A stretch of 64,000 nucleotides of DNA from Cytophagaceae bacterium (GCA_027488815.1 JAIYAX010000023.1:48222-112221), one strand, 5' to 3'. Numbered from the stretch's first letter, positions 17,825 through 27,789 are shown. Notes: generated from the letters alone by a model not told the origin. Made by a program: numbers and translations.

Positions 17825-20800
17825 TGTGCATTTACAAAAAGTGGATTTGGTTTTTAGGCTTAGCACTGGCAACTGCACCTCAGGCTTTTGCTCAGCAAGC
17901 CGGTATCGTCATCAAAAAAGTTCCTGTCATTACTTTCCCGCAGTCATTGGGAGAATATACTCTGGTGCCGGGCAGCTTGAGGCTTATTTCAGACTGTGAC
18001 ACCCTTCTCAAGTATCGAGTAGATCTGGACCAAAACAGCATTGTATTTACTGATCCTGCTGGTTGTGACAGTGTAACCTTGAGTTACCGGGTTCTTTCCG
18101 TAAATCTCACCAAACCCCAAAGCCTCCGCTCCATAACGGCCTATGACAGCCTGCCGGTCTTTAAGGAGCAAGCCTATGGGTCACAAGAGTACCTCACAGA
18201 AAGGAAAGAGGAGTTGTTTGGCCTCGGGGGACTTCAAAAAACAGGTAACATCACCAGAGGTATTTCATTTGGTAATACGCAGGATGTATTCGTCAATTCC
18301 TTACTCAACCTGCAATTGGAGGGTCGCATCAGCGATGACCTGACCCTTACGGCTGCCATTTCAGATCAGAATGTTCCTTTCCAGCCGGAAGGTAATACTC
18401 AGCAACTTCAGGAGTTTGACCGTGTGTACATTCAACTTGACCATAACAAAGGGAGGCTCACGGCAGGAGATCTGGTGATGAAAAACAGGGAGGGTCATTT
18501 TCTTCGATATTTCAAAAACGTACAGGGAGGGCAGTTTACTGTAAGGAGCAAACCTTGGTCAGGTCAAAAGGCCGAAACGACCGCAGGAGCAGCCATCGCA
18601 AAGGGAAAATTTTCATCGCAGGTAGTGCCAGTTATTGAGGGGGTGCTGGGTCCTTATCGCCTGAGAGGGCCAAACAACGAACGTTTTATCATTGTGATTG
18701 CCAACTCCGAGAAAGTATTTCTGGATGGGAAACAGCTCATACGAGGTTTTGACTATGACTATGTGATTGATTACAACCAGGGTGAAATCACTTTTTCTAA
18801 CCGAATATTAATAACCCAATTCTCCAGGGTAAGAGTGGATTTTGAATTTGCAGAACGGAATTACTCCAGAACCATAACTCAGGCTGCTCACTATCAGCAA
18901 TCTGAGAAGGTTGACCTTTATTTCAATATCTATCGGGAAGCGGATAATCCGAGAAATCCTTTAACCACAGAACTATCAGAGGAAGATAAAATCCGGCTGA
19001 GGGCATCAGGCGACAATCTTTTGAATGCTTTTGGCTCAGGTATTGACAGCACCGGTTTTATTGAGCGGCAGGTGATGTACCGCAGAGTGGATAGTCTGGT
19101 GGTAGGCCAATTGTATCAGGTTTTTGTTTACGATACAGACCCTGCTTCAGCTGTTTTTCGACTCAGTTTTACTGAAGTAGGAGTAGGCAAGGGTAATTAT
19201 GTACTGGCACAAACGCTTGCATCAGGAAGGGTCTATCGCTGGGTTGCACCTGTTGCAGGGATCGCCCAGGGCAACTTCGAACCCTTAAGGCTTTTACCTA
19301 CTCCCAAAGAGTTGGGAATGGCTACTCTTGGTGTGGTGTTGAGATCAGGCAAAAACCATCAGTTTTTTGCAGAAGCAGCCGCTTCAAGAAATGATCTCAA
19401 TCGCTTCTCAGACCTTGATGCCGGAGACGATCAAGGAACTGCGATCAAAGCAGGTTATCAAAGTCAGGCCCCGGTTTCCATCGGTAGGGGGTACCAGTTT
19501 TCTGGTCTGATCAATGCTGAATTTAACCAAAAGAACTTTCGATTTGTTGATCGCCTAAGATCGATTGAATTTGACAGGGACTGGAGTGCTGATCCAAAAT
19601 CAACAGGCTATCTGGCTGATGAGCATATTGGTCAGGCAAGCCTATTGATACAAAAAGACCCTTCCAATCGACTGATGTTTGAAAGCATATTCAGACAAAG
19701 GGGCTCCGAAGTAAACGGTATGCAGCAAAAGTTAAATCTAAACAAGTCTTGGTGGAGGTTTCAGCAAGGCACAGAACTGTTTTACATGTCAAACGATCAG
19801 GGGAAGCAATATAGCCGCTGGTTGAGACTTAGTCAGGACCTGCACCTGAGAGGAAAATGGATCGTTCCAGGTTATCAATACCAGATCGATCAAAATGTGG
19901 TCAGAAACAGAGCGACCGATAGTGTCCTTTTTACCGCAATGAACTTCGAAGAGCATCGGATTTATCTTCGTTCAGCGGACAGCAGCTCTTTTATGTACCT
20001 GGCTGACTATGCGATACGTTACGATCAGGCACCTTTGGAAGGCAGACTCCAGCGTGCAAACCGATCAGAGACTGCCAATTTTCGCTTGCGCAGTACTAGC
20101 CTTAAATCGCAGGAAGTCAATACCACTTTCACCTATCGTAAACTAGAAACCCTAACCCAAAGCAGCAATCAAAGGGCAGAGGAAACGATCATGGGCAGGT
20201 TTGACTGGCTAGGTTCATTTTTTAAGCAAAGTTTACGAACGGAGTTGACTTATGCCCTAGGGACAGGTCGAGAACTGAGACGTGAATTTGTTTACCTGGC
20301 TGTTCCCATCGGCGAAGGCACCCATTTCTGGAGAGACCTCAATGGAAATAATGTACAGGAGCTTGATGAATTTTTCCCTGCTGTGACAAGTGATCAGCGC
20401 CAGTTTATCAGGCTTTTTGTTCCTACAGATGAGTACATCACTGCTTATACCAACTCATTGATTTACCGTCTCACCTACAATTTGCCAAGCTCATGGCGAA
20501 CAAAGGGTTGGTTCAAAAAGCAATTTTCTAAGCTTTCGACAGTGTCATCCATCAGCCTTGAGAACAGAGTAACCAACCCCTTGCCTGAGTTTAGGTACAA
20601 TCCTTTTGTAGCTATGAGTACATCACAATCCGGTCTCCTCAGCCGTACTCAAAACACAAGAGCAACAGTGTTTTACAACCGGTCAAATCCATCCTATGGT
20701 GCTGATCTGGCATGGAGCAGGGTAGAGCAGCGCAATCTGATCACAGGTGGTTTTGAAGGCAGAGCCATAAGCGAGCAGCGCATCGGTCTTAGAAGAAACC

Positions 20801-21294
20801 TGGCCAGTCGTTGGAACAGCCAGACTCATGTGGGTTGGCAACAGCGAAACTCTGAAAGCGATGTGTTGACAGCTCGAAACTTCAGCATCGATAACAGAGA
20901 GCTTGGAGAGGAACTATCCTATCAACCCGGCAATGTGCTTAGGCTAAGCCTGCTGGGTACACTCGCTGAACGTAAGGGGCAAACGGCCTCATTCGAAAAC
21001 TCCAGCGCAACGGTGCAGCGTTTGGGAATTGAGGCAAAGATCAACCAGGTGCTAAAGCGAAGCATTGCACTGGGGATTAATTATGTCAACATTCAGTTTC
21101 AAGGGCAGTCCAATAATGCTTTAGGAGTAGAACTGTTAGAGGCTTTGCTGCCTGGAAATAACTTCACATGGACAATGAACTGGCAACAAAAACTAACCAA
21201 TGGTTTGCAATTGAACATGAACTATGAAGGAAGGAAGTCAGGAGATGCCCCTATCGTTCACATTGGCAGAATGCAGGTTAGCGCACTTTTTTAA
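17824..21294 (+). CDS. Large exported outer-membrane beta-barrel-like protein, function unknown
   Basis: 1156 residues with a signal peptide ending at AFAQQ (residue ~25). The segment KTGNITRGISFGNTQDVFVN near residue 140 and the following alternating hydrophobic/aromatic strands recur in large Bacteroidetes outer-membrane proteins. The C-terminal ~600 residues are rich in amphipathic beta strands and the protein ends in a terminal phenylalanine (MQVSALF), as expected for an outer-membrane barrel. I cannot name a family. ATG 17824 overlaps the kinase stop codon (TGATG); a GTG one codon earlier is possible. Coupling suggests co-expression with the kinase. Confidence 0.75.
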   Translation: MCIYKKWIWFLGLALATAPQAFAQQAGIVIKKVPVITFPQSLGEYTLVPGSLRLISDCDTLLKYRVDLDQNSIVFTDPAGCDSVTLSYRVLSVNLTKPQSLRSITAYDSLPVFKEQAYGSQEYLTERKEELFGLGGLQKTGNITRGISFGNTQDVFVNSLLNLQLEGRISDDLTLTAAISDQNVPFQPEGNTQQLQEFDRVYIQLDHNKGRLTAGDLVMKNREGHFLRYFKNVQGGQFTVRSKPWSGQKAETTAGAAIAKGKFSSQVVPVIEGVLGPYRLRGPNNERFIIVIANSEKVFLDGKQLIRGFDYDYVIDYNQGEITFSNRILITQFSRVRVDFEFAERNYSRTITQAAHYQQSEKVDLYFNIYREADNPRNPLTTELSEEDKIRLRASGDNLLNAFGSGIDSTGFIERQVMYRRVDSLVVGQLYQVFVYDTDPASAVFRLSFTEVGVGKGNYVLAQTLASGRVYRWVAPVAGIAQGNFEPLRLLPTPKELGMATLGVVLRSGKNHQFFAEAAASRNDLNRFSDLDAGDDQGTAIKAGYQSQAPVSIGRGYQFSGLINAEFNQKNFRFVDRLRSIEFDRDWSADPKSTGYLADEHIGQASLLIQKDPSNRLMFESIFRQRGSEVNGMQQKLNLNKSWWRFQQGTELFYMSNDQGKQYSRWLRLSQDLHLRGKWIVPGYQYQIDQNVVRNRATDSVLFTAMNFEEHRIYLRSADSSSFMYLADYAIRYDQAPLEGRLQRANRSETANFRLRSTSLKSQEVNTTFTYRKLETLTQSSNQRAEETIMGRFDWLGSFFKQSLRTELTYALGTGRELRREFVYLAVPIGEGTHFWRDLNGNNVQELDEFFPAVTSDQRQFIRLFVPTDEYITAYTNSLIYRLTYNLPSSWRTKGWFKKQFSKLSTVSSISLENRVTNPLPEFRYNPFVAMSTSQSGLLSRTQNTRATVFYNRSNPSYGADLAWSRVEQRNLITGGFEGRAISEQRIGLRRNLASRWNSQTHVGWQQRNSESDVLTARNFSIDNRELGEELSYQPGNVLRLSLLGTLAERKGQTASFENSSATVQRLGIEAKINQVLKRSIALGINYVNIQFQGQSNNALGVELLEALLPGNNFTWTMNWQQKLTNGLQLNMNYEGRKSGDAPIVHIGRMQVSALF

Positions 21295-21412
21295 GCTAAA
21301 AAATTTAGAGAATGATTTCAGTTGGGAAGCCAGTGAATTGCATCCCGAATTCTGATCTAATAATTGTGCACAACTAAAGATCCTTTATACCCTGAACTTA
21401 GTCTTCACCTTC

Positions 21413-21420
21413 TAATTTTG
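21413..21420 (+). promoter_or_regulatory. Bacteroidetes-type -7 box upstream of tex
   Basis: TAATTTTG fits TAnnTTTG exactly and ends 17 bp before the tex ATG. No exact TTG sits at the expected -33 distance, so only the -7 element is supported. Confidence 0.45.
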
Positions 21421-21437
21421 AAGCCTTTGAATTTTTT

Positions 21438-23681
21438 ATGGCGCTCGATTTAATTGATAAAGTATCCCGTGAGTTACAACTCCGGCAAACACAGGTAAAA
21501 GCTGTTGCTCAATTGCTGGCAGAAGGTGGCACTATTCCATTTATCGCCCGATACCGAAAAGAAGCTACAGGAAGTCTTGATGAAGTAGAGATCGCATCTA
21601 TCAGGGACAGGTTGCAGCAACTTGAAGAACTGGAAAAGCGAAGAGCGGCTATCTTGAAAAGTCTCGAAGAACAAGGGAATTTAAGCCTAGAGCTTAAGTC
21701 GGCAGTTGAAAAAGCACAAAATATGTCCGAACTGGAAGATGTCTACCTGCCCTATAAACCCAAGCGCCGTACCAAAGCCACCATTGCAAGGGAGAAAGGT
21801 CTTGAACCCCTCGCACGGTTGCTCTATGAACAGGGCAGGCAAGATCCTTTGCAAGAGGCAGCTGCTTATGTTGATCCGGATAAACAAGTCCTTAATGAAG
21901 AAGACGCTTTATCAGGGGCTTGCGATATCATCGCCGAATGGACCAGTGAAGACAGCGAAGTAAGGGCGAAAACCAGAGCCTTGTTTGTGAAACATGGGGT
22001 TTTTCGAACCAAAGTCATCAAGGGTAAAGAAGAGGAAGGGATTAAATTTAAGGATTACTTTGACTGGTCTGAACCGGCAGCAAAGGCTCCCTCTCATCGG
22101 GTATTGGCCATGCGAAGAGGCGAAAAAGAGTTGATTCTCAGCATGGACCTTGCTCCTGCAGATGATGAAGTTATCCCTCAACTGGATCGGATGATCATCA
22201 AAAATCAATCAGCATGTGCAGAATGGGTTAGAAAAGCACTTATCGATGGATATAAACGCCTGCTGAAACCCTCTATGGAAACAGAACTACGTCTGGAGAC
22301 CAAAAAGAAAGCCGATGAAGAAGCGATACGGGTGTTTGCTGAAAACTTACGCCAACTGCTGCTGGCCTCACCGTTAGGAGAGAAAAGTGTTCTAGCCATC
22401 GATCCTGGATTTAGAACCGGCTGCAAAGTAGCTGCGCTTGACCCGCAAGGAAAGCTATTGGAATACACCAACATTTACCCTCATGAACCCCAGCGCAAAA
22501 CTCAGGAGAGCGGAGCCATCATCCGGCAGTTGCTCGAGCGTCACCACAGCGAGGCAATCGCCATTGGCAATGGCACGGCAGGCAGGGAAACAGAACAGTG
22601 GTTGCGTTCACTTAGACTTGAGCAAAGCTTTCCTGTGATCATGGTCAATGAGTCAGGAGCCTCAATCTATTCGGCATCTGAGGCTGCCAGAGAGGAGTTT
22701 CCAGATTTGGATTTAACGGTAAGGGGTGCCATTTCCATTGGCCGCAGACTTAAAGACCCACTGGCAGAATTGGTAAAAATTGATCCAAAATCGATTGGGG
22801 TCGGCCAGTACCAGCATGACGTTGATCAAAACCAATTGAAAAGCAGTCTGGATGAAGTCGTGCTCAGTTGTGTGAACGGAGTAGGAGTAGAGCTCAATAC
22901 GGCTTCCAGGCATCTGCTGGCTTATGTTTCCGGCTTGGGTCCCCAACTTGCAGGAAATATTGTGGCTTATAGAGAAGAGAACGGACCTTTTAAGTCCAGA
23001 CAGGATTTGCTAAAGGTAAGCAGGCTGGGAGGAAAGGCTTTTGAACAGTGTGCAGGATTTTTAAGAATAAGAGGAGCGGCTAATCCTTTGGACAGTAGTG
23101 CAGTACACCCCGAAAGCTATCCTGTGGTGGAGCAAATGGCTTTAGACCTGGGTTGTACCTTTCACGAACTCATGAGTACTGAAGAGTTGAGAGCGAAACT
23201 CAATTTACAGAAGTATCAGACTGAAAAGGTAGGCATGCCGACCTTGAAAGACATTCTGGCTGAGTTGGCCAAGCCGGGACGTGACCCCAGGGAGCAGTTT
23301 GAAATCATTCAGTTCGCAGAAGGAGTCAATAGTCCGGAAGATCTGAGGCAAGGGATGAAACTGACCGGAATTGTGACCAATGTGACCAATTTTGGTGCTT
23401 TTGTCGACGTTGGCGTTCATCAGGATGGGCTGGTACACCTGAGCCATTTGGCCGATCGATTTATCAAGCATCCTTCTGAAGTTGTTTCAGTCGCTCAAAA
23501 AGTGGAAGTGACCGTACTGGAAGTCGACCTGCCCCGTAAGCGCATCAGCCTCAGCATGAAGAAAGAGCCTTTTGCGACAGCTTCACAGGCGCCCAGGAAA
23601 GAGAAAAAGCCATTACCGGAAAAACCTGTGGAAGGGGATTTACAGGCACAATTGGCTAAGTTGAAAGGGAAATTTGGATAA
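21438..23681 (+). CDS. tex: Tex-family S1 RNA-binding transcription accessory protein
   Basis: 747 residues, usual length for Tex. Domain order: an N-terminal helical Tex domain (FIARYRKEATGSLDEVEI near residue 36; LPYKPKRRTKATIAREKGLEPLA near 103), a YqgF-like RNase-H fold (LAIDPGFRTGCKVAALD near 321), tandem helix-hairpin-helix motifs (~490-560), and an S1 domain (GIVTNVTNFGAFVDVGVHQD near 643) with a lysine-rich tail. Tex binds RNA/DNA and influences transcription and polymerase traffic. It is a single-gene unit with its own -7 box. A 7-bp inverted repeat straddles the stop (23678-23696) but has no T tract. Confidence 0.96.
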   Translation: MALDLIDKVSRELQLRQTQVKAVAQLLAEGGTIPFIARYRKEATGSLDEVEIASIRDRLQQLEELEKRRAAILKSLEEQGNLSLELKSAVEKAQNMSELEDVYLPYKPKRRTKATIAREKGLEPLARLLYEQGRQDPLQEAAAYVDPDKQVLNEEDALSGACDIIAEWTSEDSEVRAKTRALFVKHGVFRTKVIKGKEEEGIKFKDYFDWSEPAAKAPSHRVLAMRRGEKELILSMDLAPADDEVIPQLDRMIIKNQSACAEWVRKALIDGYKRLLKPSMETELRLETKKKADEEAIRVFAENLRQLLLASPLGEKSVLAIDPGFRTGCKVAALDPQGKLLEYTNIYPHEPQRKTQESGAIIRQLLERHHSEAIAIGNGTAGRETEQWLRSLRLEQSFPVIMVNESGASIYSASEAAREEFPDLDLTVRGAISIGRRLKDPLAELVKIDPKSIGVGQYQHDVDQNQLKSSLDEVVLSCVNGVGVELNTASRHLLAYVSGLGPQLAGNIVAYREENGPFKSRQDLLKVSRLGGKAFEQCAGFLRIRGAANPLDSSAVHPESYPVVEQMALDLGCTFHELMSTEELRAKLNLQKYQTEKVGMPTLKDILAELAKPGRDPREQFEIIQFAEGVNSPEDLRQGMKLTGIVTNVTNFGAFVDVGVHQDGLVHLSHLADRFIKHPSEVVSVAQKVEVTVLEVDLPRKRISLSMKKEPFATASQAPRKEKKPLPEKPVEGDLQAQLAKLKGKFG

Positions 23682-23781
23682 GGTTACTGACCTTATTATG
23701 CTAATTTCTCCAAATTCAAAATCACGCATTCAATAATGTTAATTGGCATTGGTTCAAAACACGGATCTGAACTAAAAAAAG

Positions 23782-25317
23782 TCATTTTTTAGGAATTACT
23801 ACCTTAAAACGACCTATTTTCTTTTTTGGGATACTACTTTGTTTTGAAATCTCAGAGGCTTGTGTGTTTGTCCTAATTTCTTTTAGTAAATTAAATTTTC
23901 TAAGGTAGGTAACTTCTTTATCATAAGTATCCCTGTCACTGGTATTCATTGCCCAATAAATATCATCAGGAGATAACTCTTTATCGTTCATGCCTGTGAC
24001 TAATATTCTTTTTTGAGTTGGACTTAATTGAAAGTCAGAAAAGAGTTGTAAGAATTCCTCTTGTAAAGGTTCGAATTGAGATTTATTAAACAATGTTACC
24101 GTAAACCAAACAGTATTTGAGTACAGTTTCGGCTTTTTAAGTTCACTTTGTTGCATCAAGGTAAAAATGCGTTTCATGCCTTCACCCATTTCCCTCATGG
24201 TTTCATTTACTTTTAAAGTATAGGCTATTTTGGCATTTCTAGAATCATGGCGGTTATCGAGGGCTTCTAAGTCTTCTATAGTTAGTGTTGATAGCAGGGC
24301 ACCCGGACTTTTGATTTCCATTCGATCATTATAGATATGAATTTCTATCCCCCTTCCTTCTGCTGAATAATCTCTATGAGCAATGGCATTGATTAATGCT
24401 TCTTTACAAGCCTCTTCAGGGTAAATAAACTTTTGTTTGAATTGCGCATTTGAAGTAAACTCAGTTTTGTATGCCAGGTAAGGTCGCATTGCCTCCCAAG
24501 ACTTTAGAATCAATTCATAAATATTCCCTTGCACAAATTCATCGCTGATTACATTATACTTTTCACCTGATAGCAACTCTGTGCCCGCTATTTTGACAAA
24601 ACGAACCTGACAACGAGGGTGCCATCTTTGTATTTCCTTGGCGAAAAGCAAGGCCGCAGCTTTTGTCAGACGTAGACCATTGGAAGCATAATAAGCTAAT
24701 CCCAGATGTTGTAGATACCTTTCGACTGAGTATCCTTTTAAATAAACATCAGCTAAAGATTGTAATAAGGAAAGATCTAAATCTCCAACTGTAGCACCAT
24801 CTACAAATTGTCTGTCAAATTCTCTTGATTTGATTTCCTGTTGGTCAAATTGTAGCTTTTTTACATTTGCTGGCACGGTTTGACGCTTCTCATTTCTACG
24901 CATTACCCTACCGTCCCTTAATTGGTATATTTCTGAACTTCCTTTATCTACCTGAAAGAAAAGAATGACCATTCCGTCGATAGAGGTTTTCAGCTTATAA
25001 ACCATTGGAAGTTCCTGGCCTTCATAAACATGAGTTTTTGGCGAATTGAGCATTATCTCGATGTCATCGTCTGAATGAGGCACACCCGTGATTGTGGTAT
25101 CATCTTCTATTCCGATAATAATTTCTCCCCCATCAGTGTTGGCAAAGGCTACTAATGCTTCGGCAATATCTTCACATATTTTTTTAGCAAGGCGAGGTTT
25201 TTTATTCCCTGGTCGCCCATCTAGCGCAGATTTAAATTCTCTAAAGTCGCTTTCGCCGACAAGAATAGAGTTTTTTATTCTTTCCTGTAAAATTAATATA
25301 TCAGTAAAGTTGTCCAA
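23782..25317 (-). CDS. AlbA_2/Schlafen-type ATP-binding protein, putative DNA-binding regulator or defence protein
   Basis: 511 residues. The N-terminal AlbA_2 (Schlafen-like) domain is clear: ESDFREFKSAL near residue 22 and EALVAFANTDGGEIIIGIED near 52. A C-terminal GHKL-type ATPase segment follows (EALINAIAHRDYSAEGRGIEI near 307, then MEIKSPG), and the last ~120 residues look like a winged-helix region with a lysine-rich end (PKKKIGRFKV). Such proteins are annotated as transcriptional regulators or helicase-like, and some sit in defence islands. It lies alone on the minus strand between tex and the MlaFE transporter, and is visibly AT-richer than both, which suggests later insertion. Function is not proven. 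Confidence 0.8.
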   Translation of the reverse strand: MDNFTDILILQERIKNSILVGESDFREFKSALDGRPGNKKPRLAKKICEDIAEALVAFANTDGGEIIIGIEDDTTITGVPHSDDDIEIMLNSPKTHVYEGQELPMVYKLKTSIDGMVILFFQVDKGSSEIYQLRDGRVMRRNEKRQTVPANVKKLQFDQQEIKSREFDRQFVDGATVGDLDLSLLQSLADVYLKGYSVERYLQHLGLAYYASNGLRLTKAAALLFAKEIQRWHPRCQVRFVKIAGTELLSGEKYNVISDEFVQGNIYELILKSWEAMRPYLAYKTEFTSNAQFKQKFIYPEEACKEALINAIAHRDYSAEGRGIEIHIYNDRMEIKSPGALLSTLTIEDLEALDNRHDSRNAKIAYTLKVNETMREMGEGMKRIFTLMQQSELKKPKLYSNTVWFTVTLFNKSQFEPLQEEFLQLFSDFQLSPTQKRILVTGMNDKELSPDDIYWAMNTSDRDTYDKEVTYLRKFNLLKEIRTNTQASEISKQSSIPKKKIGRFKVVIPKK

Positions 25318-25336
25318 GTGTTTTTTTCTAAAAATT

Positions 25337-26089
25337 CTAACTTATCGACTTCACCGCTCGCATCAGCTTATTGGCCAAAACGAAATCCTCCAGTTCCTGA
25401 CAATCTGTATGCAGGATTTCTTCTGAATTACCCTCCCATAGCTTTCTGCCTTGATGGATAAACAAGATGTTTTCACCTATTTCCATCACTGAATTCATGT
25501 CATGAGTCACAACGATGGTAGTGGTGTTGAATTCTTTGGTGATTTCGTCGATCAGGTTGTCAATTCTGATAGAAGTTTGTGGGTCAAGGCCTGAGTTGGG
25601 CTCATCGCAGTAGAGGTAGTCGGGGTTCATCACGATGGCTCTTGCAATGCCGACCCTTTTTTTCATCCCACCGCTGATTTCACTGGGCATTTTTTTATTG
25701 GTGTTTTCCAGACCCACACGTTTCAGGCAAAAATTTACCCGTTCGATTTTCTCCTCCTCCGGCATTTTGGTCAGCATGTCGAGTGGAAATTTCACATTTT
25801 CCTGAACGTTTTTTGAGTCAAACAACGCTCCTCCCTGAAACAACATTCCTATCTCTCTGCGGATTTCTGTCTTCAGGTCTCGGTCTGCATTGGTAAAACT
25901 TCTGCCATCATAAAAAACCTCACCCTCATTGGGCTTTATAATCCCCACCATACATTTCATCAACACACTCTTTCCGGTACCCGAGGCTCCGATGATCAGG
26001 TTGGTCTTGCCTTTTTGAAACACCCCGCTGACATCGGTCAGTACCTGTTTGCCTCCAAATTGTTTACTGATATGTTTGACCTCAATCAT
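25337..26089 (-). CDS. mlaF: Mla-type phospholipid ABC transporter ATP-binding protein
   Basis: 250-residue ABC ATPase. Walker A GASGTGKS near residue 35, signature SGGMKKRVGIARAI near 141, Walker B YLYCDEPNSGLD near 160, H-loop VVTHDMNS near 196. The MlaF/Mkl subfamily is indicated by the SGGMKKR signature and the partner MlaE-type permease, whose gene overlaps by 4 bp upstream. This class moves phospholipids between inner and outer membranes. The MCE-domain substrate-binding gene (mlaD) is not adjacent, so it must be elsewhere. Confidence 0.9.
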   Translation of the reverse strand: MIEVKHISKQFGGKQVLTDVSGVFQKGKTNLIIGASGTGKSVLMKCMVGIIKPNEGEVFYDGRSFTNADRDLKTEIRREIGMLFQGGALFDSKNVQENVKFPLDMLTKMPEEEKIERVNFCLKRVGLENTNKKMPSEISGGMKKRVGIARAIVMNPDYLYCDEPNSGLDPQTSIRIDNLIDEITKEFNTTTIVVTHDMNSVMEIGENILFIHQGRKLWEGNSEEILHTDCQELEDFVLANKLMRAVKSIS

Positions 26090-26814
26090 AGCAGTAACTG
26101 GGCTAATAAATAATCAGCTACCAGAATTGCGATACAACTGCTAGTAACGGCATTGGTTGAGCTTTTTCCCACTTCCAAAGCACCACCTACGGTGAAGTAT
26201 CCGGTAAAAGCAGAGATGGATGAAACCAAAAAGGCGAATACCAGCGATTTGATCAAAGCAAAATTGACATTGAAGGGGTTGAAATCGGCTCTCAATCCAA
26301 AAACATATTGGGTCTCAGTGAGATGGCCGCTGAAGACCCCCGCCAGAAATCCTCCCATGATCGACAAAAATGCAGCAAGGATCACAAGCAATGGATAGGT
26401 GATCATCGCTGCTACAATCTTGGGTAATACCAGGTAGGAAGCGGAGTTGATACCCATTACCTCGAGCGCATCGATTTGCTCTGTGATCCGCATGGTACCC
26501 AACTCACCGGCGATGTTAGAGCCAACTTTACCCGCAAAGACGATCCCGATTACCGTAGGAGCCAGTTCTAGCATGGTCATGTCACGAACCAAAAGTCCGA
26601 TCACGTACTTTGGGATAAGCGGAGAGATCAGATTGAAGGCTGTTTGAACGGCAGTCACCGCTCCAATGAAGCTGGAAACGATAACGACAATGAAAATACT
26701 ATCCACCCCAATTTTCATACACTCTTCCAGAGTCTGGGAGGCGTATACTTTAAATTTTTCTCTTCGGGTGAAAAGTGTACTAATAAAGATGATGTACTTA
26801 CCCAGTTTTCGCAT
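26086..26814 (-). CDS. mlaE: MlaE-family ABC transporter permease
   Basis: 242-residue permease with about five to six hydrophobic segments. Family motifs include SFIGAVTAVQTAFNL near residue 45, the cytoplasmic coupling helix region GELGTMRITEQIDALEVMGI near 101, and FTGYFTVGGALEVGKSSTNAV near 202. It is the membrane part of the MlaFE lipid transporter and overlaps mlaF by 4 bp. A consensus promoter lies directly upstream on the minus strand (26836-26866). The divergent neighbour is a short-chain dehydrogenase. Confidence 0.93.
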   Translation of the reverse strand: MRKLGKYIIFISTLFTRREKFKVYASQTLEECMKIGVDSIFIVVIVSSFIGAVTAVQTAFNLISPLIPKYVIGLLVRDMTMLELAPTVIGIVFAGKVGSNIAGELGTMRITEQIDALEVMGINSASYLVLPKIVAAMITYPLLVILAAFLSIMGGFLAGVFSGHLTETQYVFGLRADFNPFNVNFALIKSLVFAFLVSSISAFTGYFTVGGALEVGKSSTNAVTSSCIAILVADYLLAQLLL

Positions 26815-26835
26815 GAGTAAAGGCAGCTATTGGGT

Positions 26836-26866
26836 CAAACCTACACCAATTCACCCATTCAAACAA
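26836..26866 (-). promoter_or_regulatory. Bacteroidetes-type promoter of mlaE-mlaF
   Basis: On the minus strand TTG (26864-26866) is followed after 20 bases by TAGGTTTG (26836-26843), matching the Bacteroidetes sigma-ABfr consensus. The -7 box ends about 21 bases before the mlaE ATG. Confidence 0.65.
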
Positions 26867-26924
26867 GACACAGGCTTAGTACAGCACTTCCTTTTTTTGC
26901 AATTTGGCATCAAAACAAAAGAAG

Positions 26925-27632
26925 ATGTATCAGTCAGTTGTTGTTACCGGAGGTACACGTGGTATTGGTCTTGCTATTGTAAAGCGCTTTGCTAAAGAGG
27001 GATATGATATCATCACCTGTGGCAGGGATACCGAGACTGGCCGTAAGCTCGTTCAGGATTTTAAAAAATGGTTTCCTGAGCGTAACCTTCACTTTTATGC
27101 GAGTGATTTATCCACTCCGTCTGGTTGTATGGACTTTGTGAATTTTGTCCATGCCCTGGCTCATCCCATCCTTGCTCTGGTAAACAATACCGGGTATTTC
27201 AAGCCGGGCAGCATCCTTGAAGAGCCTGAGGGTCATCTGGAGGGTATGATCAATACCAATCTGTATTCAGCTTACCATTTATCCAGAGGGATTGTGCCTC
27301 AAATGATTCAGTCCGGCAAAGGGCATGTGTTTAACATCTGCTCCATCGCCAGCATTATGGCCTATGCCAACGGCGGCTCTTACAGCATTTCCAAATTTGC
27401 CATGTTGGGGATGAGCAAAGTGCTTCGTGAAGAGACGAAAAAGACAGGTGTGAAAGTAACTGCGGTGCTACCCGGCGCTGTTTTGACGGATAGTTGGGCA
27501 GGGGTAGACCTCCCGGAAGAGAGGTTTATTCAACCCCATGATGTGGCTGATGCGATTTGGTCATGCTATTCACTCGGTCCGGGAGCAGTAGTGGAGGAGC
27601 TATTGATCAGGCCGCAGCTTGGGGACATTTGA
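26925..27632 (+). CDS. Short-chain dehydrogenase/reductase
   Basis: 235-residue classical SDR. Cofactor motif TGGTRGIG near residue 9, structural motif VNNTG near 93, catalytic Ser in NICSIAS near 140 and active-site pair YSISK (Tyr ~153, Lys ~157). The Rossmann fold and GRD in the second strand region (CGRDTETGRK) suggest NADP(H) use. Substrate cannot be told. ATG 26925 is chosen because it follows AAAAGAAG and matches the usual SDR N-terminus; a TTG seven codons earlier is less likely. It is divergent from mlaE and stands alone. Confidence 0.88.
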   Translation: MYQSVVVTGGTRGIGLAIVKRFAKEGYDIITCGRDTETGRKLVQDFKKWFPERNLHFYASDLSTPSGCMDFVNFVHALAHPILALVNNTGYFKPGSILEEPEGHLEGMINTNLYSAYHLSRGIVPQMIQSGKGHVFNICSIASIMAYANGGSYSISKFAMLGMSKVLREETKKTGVKVTAVLPGAVLTDSWAGVDLPEERFIQPHDVADAIWSCYSLGPGAVVEELLIRPQLGDI

Positions 27633-27739
27633 TAGTTTAGCAGACCCATCTTGCTGAAATCGATTTGGGATTACTGTGGAATACCATTAATCAGACACTG
27701 TAGTGCTCAAATCGCAAGGACTTTATGTGTAAACAGGCA

Positions 27740-27772
27740 TTGAACAAAGCCCGGTTCCAAAGGTTATATTTG
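27740..27772 (+). promoter_or_regulatory. Bacteroidetes-type promoter of ispG
   Basis: TTG (27740-27742), 22 bases, TATATTTG (27765-27772), an exact TAnnTTTG. It ends 17 bases before the ispG ATG, predicting a short leader. Confidence 0.65.
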
Positions 27773-27789
27773 CAAAACAAAGCATTCCT

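Noticed and set aside
23678..23696. Inverted repeat ATAAGGT/ACCTTAT after tex as a terminator
   Set aside because: Stem is short and AT-rich and no T tract follows on the plus strand.
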